The notes under the pieces: generated by a model
The model's database searches: none
Told to the model about the DNA's origin: nothing
The model's input: the letters and a program-made list of their open reading frames with translations, nothing else
Translations under genes and position numbers: made by a program
Part shown: piece by piece, positions 56,281 through 64,000 of the stretch
Layout: each line of letters begins with the position of its first letter
Position numbering within the stretch: the stretch's first letter is position 1
Origin: Ambrosia x helenae
Lineage: Eukaryota > Streptophyta > Magnoliopsida > Asterales > Asteraceae
Assembly: GCA_030844895.1 (NCBI GenBank)
Contig: CM061231.1
Span: 32,187,149 to 32,251,148, forward strand
Reading direction: 5' to 3'
Length of the DNA: 64,000 nt

Positions 56281-59200
56281 TTCAGATACATGGATTATCT
56301 GAATTTTTCTGGTATGATTATTAAAGGTTCTAGATATAGATTGATATTTTCTATAATATTCTTTTTATCTTTTTCTTATTAGGATAAGAAGTAGACTGAA
56401 TATTATTTCTTTATAAAGATTTTGAGATTCTAATCGTTTTTCTCCTAAAAGATTTATAAACTTTCAGTAAACATTTCTAGAGTCTCTAATCGATACAATA
56501 TTCCTCTCGTTTAATATTCGGATTCAATTACAATGATGGATTCTATTTAGTTCTCAGGAGATAGATACGGAAGTCTCATTATAATGACTTGAATAGGATC
56601 CGAGCTACTACCTCCCTTATTCGAACGTTAGAATTTTGTCATCATTGTAATTCCGATTTTTAAAGAGTAGGAATATTTTCTGGAACTTTCGGATTATTAA
56701 ACGTATCTTCCGGAGTCTAAAGGTACCGGAAAAGACTAATTCATAGATGATTGAGATTTCTCTTAAATCATCTATAATAATCTCACTGACTATTTCATTG
56801 ATGATTAACTGCATTGTAGTTAATACATATTATTTGACCTTTCTCATTGTATTATCGTGAAAGAGGTCTTTCACAATTCTACAGTCAATATATGTAACTT
56901 TATCTTTATAATCTCGGAATCTACCGGTAACAGTCGTTGTTACGATTCTTTGATTTAAGATTCTTATAGCAATGCATCAGTTGTTCTTTCTCAAAAACAT
57001 GATTATCACTCGGAATTTCTATACTTATTACTTTAATTATTTCTATAAAATTCTTTATTAGTTCTATTTCGGAGTTCGTTGACACTCTCGTTAAAATATT
57101 TTATAAAAAAAATATTCTTTATAAAGTCTAGTCGTTCTTCTTACGACTAATATTCTTTTCTATTAATTTCTTTCTATATATATTTATTTCTGTTGGCATA
57201 TCGGATGCCTTCTGATAATATTTGGCATTTCGCTTGCCTTCTCGTGTTATCTGGCATTTTCAATGCCTCATTTATCATTATTCAGACATATCGGATGTCT
57301 GTTCGAATTATAGTTCTTTTTCATTTCTCGGTTTATATTCTCTTATTTCCAAGCGAACTCTGATAATCATTTATAGTAGGCACTATAAATATATCATTTC
57401 TATAATATGCCTTTGCTTGGAATAATTCTTTCTTATATATAAATTCGATTAAATTCTATATTATTGGTGTTTGGAAACACGTTCCAATAGACTTATATAT
57501 AGGCAATATATCATATCTTCTTAATCCAACTTATTATAAGCAAGGCTTATTTCATCGGAATATTCGTATAGATAATTCTTGCCAAAACAGTGATATCTCA
57601 AATTATTTCTCATGACCTTTAATTCGGGACAGGAAATTCGTCATTCCTTGGCCGGAGAGTTTTACTGGAAAAATGAGCATAATTCTATTCATTTTTCGTT
57701 TTTACTTAATCATACCTTGTGAATCTCTACGCGATTCCGCTTGGTATTTAATCGTGTTTCGATATATTTCTTTTTAATAATTCGCTGGATTCTACCGTTC
57801 CGGTTTCTGAATCCATATAAATTCATATCCGTTATATTTTAAGAATTTAACAATTCTTTCATCACTTCTTATTCATGAATTTCAACTTGGTAATACTTAA
57901 CCGTTTTACCAATTTGATTGTACAATAACTCACGCGAGTTTTTATACGGAAGTGACCGAAAAGATTCTTTCATAGTGTCAAATATTCTCACAAAGAATCC
58001 TGTGACTTGGCGGCAAATGTCCGGATATACCTTCTGTAAGGGTCCAGATATCATTTGCCCCGGGAATTGCACAGGGAACATGCACTATTTTTGGTTGGCA
58101 ATCATAATCAATAAATGATTTCTATGATTCGCATAATTTAACCAATCGATGGTTTATATTCTGCAAATATTTTCTTAGTTGTATTCACGAAGGAATTTCA
58201 ACTAGATTGCCAGTTTTGTGGTCGTATTCTCCACATACGATATGCTGATAGTTCGGATTTATATTTTTTTCTTATCATTTATTTCCTTTAATATGTTCGT
58301 GACTCAAACATACTGTGATCTTGATAAATTCCTACTCGAATGTTTCTGTGCCTGTGGCATTCATAATTATGTCGCGATCATAATTACTATTCCACCTCAC
58401 CTAACATTCCAGTATTCGTTTATTTTAATCACAATAGGTATGTGTCCCTCACATATTATTTCGATATTCTGTTCTTTATTTTCTCTTAGATTCGAAATTA
58501 TATATTCTGGAAAGAAACATATTGATATAAGTCTAACGAAGTAGACTGTCAATCATTCAAGAACTTGGTCGTGTCATAAACAATCCAATCTTGCTTAATA
58601 TCCTTGACTTATTTGAGTCGTAGGATCAAGACGGTTGTTTTATTTCCGTATAATCGAGCGAATAGGAATTCGATTTCTTTAGATAGAGTCCAATTAGTTT
58701 CGTCGCATGAATTCGAAATAATAATATTTCCGTTCGAAATATTATTTAACTTTGGGAAGGATCGATGATACTACTTATCGGGAATTTTCATTTATATACA
58801 AAGATAGATTTGTATTATTAACGTAATATATAATAATCGTTATTATATCGAGATAAAATATCAAAGAAATTATACAATCGAATAAAATTACAAAGTCGTG
58901 TAGAACATACTTTTAACTTATATACGGATATAAATTCGGTTAAAGATTTTTACAAAAAGGACACCAAAGGTGGAGTTTAATACGTTTTAGTAAAATAATA
59001 CAACCGTGGTTCTATAGGATTTAAATAAAATTTCTACGGTAGACTTAAAATAAAATACTGGTTTGAGTTTCGTAATGGTATTTATTTTCTTGAAAATAAT
59101 AACTATCTGAAAAGAGTTGCGGTAAAAGTTTTTCATAGTATCGAAATTCTTTAAAATTTTAATAAACACGTTTCTTATTACTGATTGATAAAATAATTAA

Positions 59201-59725
59201 ATTTCTCAAAATATTTGAGATCGAAACTTTAAGGTTAAACGGATAAATTTAGATAAACCTGAGATAGATTCTGGGGTTTTTCGAAGATTATCGATACTTA
59301 ATTGGCTAAAAATATTAACGGATTTTCTTTAATCTTTTTGAATAAATCGTGATTTGAAAATCGGGGTATATTCTTTTACTAAAATCAAAATACTGGTTTG
59401 GTATAAAAATAATAATGGCTAAGTATAAAATCAATAAACTTCATAATTATACTGAAAACATTTTAAATAATCGCGGAATATATTTGATCCCTGATTTAAT
59501 AATTGAGGAAAATTCTTTTAAAAACACGATGTTTATATGTTTCTAGTATATCAGATTTTATAAAAATTTCGGAAATTGCGATATAAAAATAATATTTCTG
59601 GAAACTCGAGCATAGGAATGTTCAAGTTGGAGCGTATATTTGTATTCTGTTTATAATTATTGGAATAACCGTGAGGTTAACGATCTGGAATGATTCAATA
59701 AGCTTATGTGAAGTTTCTTGAATCA
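56281..59725. repeat. Hairpin-rich non-coding interior
   Basis: Many short perfect inverted repeats are spread through the interior. Examples with stem length: 56281-56303 (8), 56373-56390 (7), 56746-56772 (7), 56804-56824 (7), 56857-56874 (8, loop GG), 56927-56943 (6), 57471-57487 (6), 57536-57550 (6), 58365-58385 (7), 58828-58848 (9), 59082-59099 (8), 59691-59725 (8). AT-richness makes some expected by chance; whether the density is significant needs a shuffled control. Confidence 0.6.
57195..57299. repeat. Array of four 15-bp hairpins at ~30-bp spacing
   Basis: GGCATATCGGATGCC (57195), GGCATTTCGCTTGCC (57224), GGCATTTTCAATGCC (57253) and GACATATCGGATGTC (57285). The stems pair in all four (one inner mismatch in the second). 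The fourth has a compensatory change of the second base pair from G-C to A-T. Confidence 0.85.
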
Positions 59726-59978
59726 AGGCGGATGATTCATGTTTAATGATCTATATATTTTTCTATATAAATATATACATACTTTTTATAACTTCGTCAT
59801 TTTATATCGAGATTCATTTTCTGATTTCTATTAATATTTCTGGTTTCTGCTCTGTAGATATTCTCTTTTCTTATAGCCTTAATATCCTGTAAGATTTCCC
59901 AGAAATTAAATGTGCATATAAATTCACAACTGTGTACAGAATTGTCAATTTACTCCACATAATCATTCTAGTAATATC

Positions 59979-60183
59979 CTATAGTGGATTCGTTTTAAAT
60001 TCTAATATACGGTTATGGTTCTCACCCACTTTATAATGATTTTGACATTTAGGTACCCAAAAATCTAATCGCCTATTATTTTCTCTTATTATTTCTAATA
60101 TCTCATTTTTTTCTAAACAACATTTCTTTTTAGAAAAATATTCTGGTAGATCCCGGACTAAAGACTTCAAAACTGTTATTAGC
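59979..60183 (-). other. Short open frame next to the primer binding site
   Basis: About 63 codons with no ATG (the frame opens at a TTG), at the position where gag would begin. The product has LPEYFSKKKCCLEKNEIL and further Cys/His residues. No family is recognised. It could be a decayed gag start or chance. Confidence 0.3.
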
Positions 60184-60185
60184 GC

Positions 60186-60198
60186 GGCTCTGATACCA
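60186..60198 (-). other. Primer binding site, initiator Met tRNA type
   Basis: TGGTATCAGAGCC on the element (minus) strand, two bases from its 5' LTR. Confidence 0.92.
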
Positions 60199-60200
60199 CC

Positions 60201-62723
60201 TGTAACGACCCTGGCTGACGTGGCCGGGCCGTCGGGTCGGGTGATCGGAGCTACGCAGCGGAATTCGGATAATAACAGTCTTTAGTCTTTTCAGGATCCA
60301 CGTCATCATATCTGTTGGGTTACCTGAACACATGTCAAAAATAGTTTCTGTCAACATAAAGTTGGTGAGGTCGTGTATTTTATAAAGTGAATGGCCAGTT
60401 CATTTATTGATAATTCTTTTATATAAAACATTCTTTTATAAATTCTTTTATAAACATTCTTTTATAAACATGCTTTACATTTGTAATTCTGAAGGGGAAA
60501 ATATATTCTATATAGCCAACTCTATTATACATCCATTCAATCATATCCCAATTCTATCATATGTGCCATTCCTATTGGTACCACTCTGATTGTGATAAAT
60601 ACTTGTATCGACTGGTTCCTGCCCTCTAGTTGGTGCAAGAAAGGAAATGGCGGATACCGTCCAGTACTGTCCTCGTTGTTTCTATGTCCCCGTCATACTT
60701 CTTTTAATAATCATTTTATGTAAAGCAATTCTGGTTTTAATAAATGACATGTATTCCCCCAAAAACACTTAATAAAACAGTAAAAGTGGGGAGTTCACGA
60801 TACTCACCGATTTGCTTATAATCTTCTGCTAATCTTCTTATTACAATTATATGTTCTATATATATGGATACGTTTTACGCGTAAGACTTGTTAGATCGTA
60901 ATACTTAGGATATATATCATATATACAATTTATATATATATAGAATCTGATATATATTAGATAGTCCTAAACTCGGGGTTTGGTCTTCCTAGGCAAAAAG
61001 AAATAAAGCTGGCCATTACAGCTTGGCACGCGAACCTAAAAGAACTCTAGACACTTCTAAACCCGAGTCTAGTATATCGTTTTATATATCGAATCTTGTA
61101 TATATAAACATATATATTTTATATATGTTCATTATTCTCTTATTATTATTATCAAGTCCGTACGTTATTTCGTATTATATATATAATTCTTATAATTATA
61201 ATAATCCTCATCTAGTCCTTGGAACGGGTTCTATTCCGGGTGTTGACCGAGTCACTGAGTCGACTCGGTACGACTCTATTTCTCGATACGGTTAATGGTA
61301 CCTCGCAATCAACATGATTATATATTAATAACTTATCATTAATCAAATCATATTAACCAATTAACCAAATGGAGATATTCTTACCCAATTAATAACCGGA
61401 CACTCTCCGAGTTATTATCGGAATATGATCGGAAGTTGACCGGGACTCATGTAAGACCGGTTATTGGACCCGTCATCCGTATTGACACCTATAACAACAA
61501 TCACCAAGATAGGTTAATAATCAAGAGATTATACCCAATACTTCAATGATAATTGTATCCTTTAACCAAATAATCTACAACTTATATACGGATAGAAATA
61601 TAACCGGACTGATTATAATAACCGGGAACCGGCTAATGGTTATAAAAGGCTCATGACAGTCACCGTAACTTGGTGACTGTCCGGTCAAGGCAGTAGAGAC
61701 ACGACCCAGAGGCGGCCCCATAGTTCCCAGCAGAAACAGAGTAACAAGAGGGTTTAATGGTCCGGTTTATATAGTCCTCGAAGACATGTCAGAATAGAAG
61801 CATCGGGTAAAACCTGATGACAATACTCAACCGGTTAACTACCGGGTTATCGGAATTTATCATCAAAAGGTTAGGTTTGATAATTATAAGGGTAACAGTG
61901 GTTTTCATAAACAAAGGAGAACCTCGATAATTATAACCGGAAATGGAGTCGGGGTCACTGTTAACCCGTAATAGAAAGAAGAAAATATGGTGGTGTTCAC
62001 CGGTGGTTAGTATAGGCCAGAAGAGAAGTTATCTTACCGGAGAAGAAAGGTTACCCGGTCACCGGAGAGGGTGACCGGTTGCTGTTGCCGCTGCTCTTAC
62101 ACACCTCCGTGTGTGTGTTCCTGAAATATACATAGAGAAAAGAGGTCGCTGGAGAGAAGGATGATGATGACCGGAAAAAGGACTACGGCAGGGGTGACCG
62201 GAGAAAGAAGACAGCGGCAGGGGTGATGGAAGCACGGAGGCAGCGGCGCTGCCATGGCTATCCAGCCCTTGCTGCGTCCGTTGTAAACTGAAGAGAGCCG
62301 GCGGCGGCGGTGGTTCCGGCGGCCGGAGGGGAGGATGGTCCGGTTGGCTTTTCTGGTCAAAGGTTTTAGAATCACACTCTTTGTGTGTGTGTGCTAGATA
62401 TACAGAGAGAGAGTTACGAGAGATGTAAAAGAAGGGTGGTTTATATAGGGAAATTAAAATAGCGGGTGTTTGGCCACGGGGATAATTACTGAAACGCGGG
62501 TATTCGGCATTGAGTATAAAAGTTCAATAAAAACATTTGGCGGCGTTTTAATTAACAGGTAACGAGCGTTTAACCGGGATAATAATTCTCCAATAATTAT
62601 TATTTCTATACTCGGTTGAAACGGTTAGCCGCGAGATTCGAACTGGAATATTTTATTCCCTAATCGGGTGGTTCGGTCCGACCCGACCCGTTTAGGAGAC
62701 CCGTAACACATCGGGGTGTTACA
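60201..62723 (-). repeat. 5' LTR (plus-strand right copy)
   Basis: Same length as 53509-56031 and nearly identical. Differences I noticed include A/G near 53542/60234, G/A in TATTGGCACC versus TATTGACACC, GGG/GAG in CAAGGGATT, C/T in CCCGTAACAG, A/T in AGGATTTAG, A/C in ATAGAGGG and G/C in GGTTGGGTCC. Confidence 0.95.
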
Positions 62724-62839
62724 GATAATGTGTTCGTGTTCGGTTAAAATTAAATGAACAGAAACGAACACCATGTTCGTTCAGTTCGTTTACAGGCCTA
62801 GGTATAAAAGCTAAAAATATATGAATATATAAATGCTTT

Positions 62840-63815
62840 AGTTTTGATTTGGTTGATTTTGGTGAACTGAGTGTACACAAAGCCATAACTGATTTTAAGT
62901 TCATTTGGTTTTTGGTTAATTCAGTTTTCGATTGCTTTTGGTTCAGTTCTTTTTTTTTTCTTTGGTTTCAGTTAAATGTTTAATTATTTCTCACCTCTAG
63001 ATATCTATACTATATATAATATATTTGATAGGAGCATTTTAATATACTTAAAAGTTAAGAGTTAACTTTTGTTTTTTTAAATAACAGTTGGCCCAACTAC
63101 TCAGCTTCAAACTATATTAGAGTATAATTTGTTATATACTTTTAATTAAAAATTTGATTTTTTTTTTTACTTGATTAACAATATCTTGGGGTGAATAATA
63201 ATTAAACCCTCAATCGAAATCGAATAAAAACATACAAAACCGAACTGAAATTAACAAAAACTGAGTTAACCTAATATCGGGTTTTTTTTTGTATCATAAG
63301 TTAACCAAAATTAACAAACTAAACCATTTATACATTTATATCTTTTACATTCATTACATGTATTTATACCTCCATTTTATGTGCTTCTAAGCAAAATTTT
63401 AACCAAAGTTTGTTTTGATAATTAACCAAAATTAACTAAACCGAACTAAAAATGACAATCTAACCAAATAGACTGAACTAATTAACCAGTCGGTTAATAA
63501 GATCGATAAACTAATAATGTCAACTTTTGTTTCGATTAACACTTATAACTAAACTGAACCTAACCCAACCATGAACCATTATAAGTGTCTGTGTTCTTTA
63601 CTACATCGTGGAGCACATTGTTATTAATATATGAATTGGCCCGTTTCAGTTTAAATAATTTCAGTTAACTAAGGGTACAAAAAGAAAACAATAACTGATT
63701 TTAAGTTAAATCGGATGTTTTCAGTTTTCAATAGATTTTGGTTCAGTTTTGTCTGTTTTTTTGTTTGGCTTCGGTGAACAATTTAGTTATTGCTCGCTCC
63801 TAGATATTGTTAATC
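62840..63815 (+). repeat. Pair of diverged direct repeats with GGTTCAGTT/GGTTTT motifs
   Basis: The block 62880-63005 (AACTGATTTTAAGTT, TTTTGGTTCAGTT, ending CTCACCTCTAGATAT) recurs at 63688-63810 (AACTGATTTTAAGTT, TTTTGGTTCAGTT, ending GCTCGCTCCTAGATAT). Both end like the right terminus of hAT-type MITEs (CACCCCTA). Between them are AACCGAA-type motifs in the opposite orientation. Confidence 0.6.
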
Positions 63816-64000
63816 ACGTAGTACATAAAGATTAAAAAAAAAAAAAGCAATACTATACTCAAATTAAAAATAATAAAATGCTCATTATTATGATGTATTT
63901 TTTTTTTTTATAAAAGTACCAACGTATGAAAAAAATATGACTAATTAAAATCATGGGGATAGTTTGTTTAAAATAAGAAAAAGAAGCTTAACTATCATTT
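63816..64000. other. AT-rich end of window
   Basis: Nothing identifiable; poly(A) and poly(T) runs only. Confidence 0.4.

Larger units (their letters stand above)
53509..62723 (-). mobile_element. Young large non-coding LTR retrotransposon (LARD-like), minus orientation
   Basis: Two 2,523-bp LTRs (53509-56031 and 60201-62723) of equal length differ at only about seven or eight sites by eye. The 5-bp target GATAA is duplicated at 53504-53508 and 62724-62728. Minus orientation is shown by a primer binding site TGGTATCAGAGCC (reverse complement at 60186-60198) beside the right LTR and a polypurine tract AAGGGGAGGAGAAT (56032-56045) beside the left LTR. The 4,169-bp interior has no gag or pol, only short open frames. 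This fits a large retrotransposon derivative mobilised in trans. LTR identity near 99.7% means a very recent insertion. Confidence 0.95.
53079..62800. mobile_element. hAT-type element split by an LTR element
   Basis: Inverted ends TAGGCCTGTAAATGAACC (from 53079) and, in reverse complement, TAGGCCTGTAAACGAACT (from 62800), about 21 bp with two mismatches. The 8-bp target GGTATAAA is duplicated at 53071-53078 and 62801-62808. Without the inserted LTR element and its 5-bp duplication the host element is 502 bp (53079-53508 plus 62729-62800). The interior is rich in GTTCGTT/AACGAAC motifs and has no gene. Confidence 0.92.

Noticed and set aside
57869..58081. Possible gag remnant in the LARD-like interior
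   Set aside because: The 70-codon frame has no recognisable gag motif or zinc knuckle, and it lies in hairpin-rich non-coding DNA.
63004..63030. Helitron 5' end (TCTATACTATATATAATAT)
   Set aside because: No matching 3' hairpin with CTAG/CTAA follows within the window, and AT-rich DNA produces such strings easily.

Overview
The window is plant nuclear DNA, from a eudicot and probably a member of the Asteraceae. The evidence is nuclear genes with GT-AG introns, a nuclear plastocyanin with a bipartite chloroplast/thylakoid presequence, and a dense, nested population of plant transposable elements. The family-level guess rests on remembered resemblance of the plastocyanin and of the element termini, not on a search.

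Layout. 1-9120: unassigned repeat-like DNA, LTR-type leader sequence and a decayed non-autonomous Copia-type LTR element (LTRs 3143-3618 and 8111-8641). 9163-16916: a MULE-like element between AT microsatellites, an old LTR region holding a small Helitron (11293-12119), a tRNA-like SINE head and two more terminal-inverted-repeat elements. 17377-21790: a three-phase trinucleotide repeat, a broken gag-like gene, an LTR-like region carrying a ladder of hairpins, and a Ran GTPase gene fragment. 23092-31613: two Helitrons in direct contact; the second is about 8 kb and carries a B3-domain fragment, a ~230-bp tandem array and a nearly intact 518-residue RPA70-like gene. 32860-36524: a two-RRM hnRNP-type gene. 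37113-42860: two 5'-truncated LINEs, an LTR-like region and two minisatellites. 43510-44019: plastocyanin. 46364-50502: a DNL-type (Zim17/HEP) zinc-finger gene with two MITEs in its second intron. 50718-62800: a Helitron terminus, a PIF/Harbinger element with a frameshifted transposase, and a hAT-type element split by a very young 9.2-kb LTR element that has no recognisable genes.

Only three genes look like ordinary functional host genes: the RRM protein, plastocyanin and the DNL zinc-finger protein, all on the minus strand. They are not an operon and I see no shared pathway beyond two probable organelle roles. The RPA-like gene is best read as Helitron cargo.

The most unusual signals are a 34-bp perfect palindrome inside the plastocyanin coding sequence at the lumen-targeting segment, a hairpin-rich non-coding interior in the young LTR element (including a four-hairpin array with one compensatory base-pair change), and a duplicated OB-fold exon plus a lost splice acceptor in a frame-preserving intron of the Helitron RPA gene.
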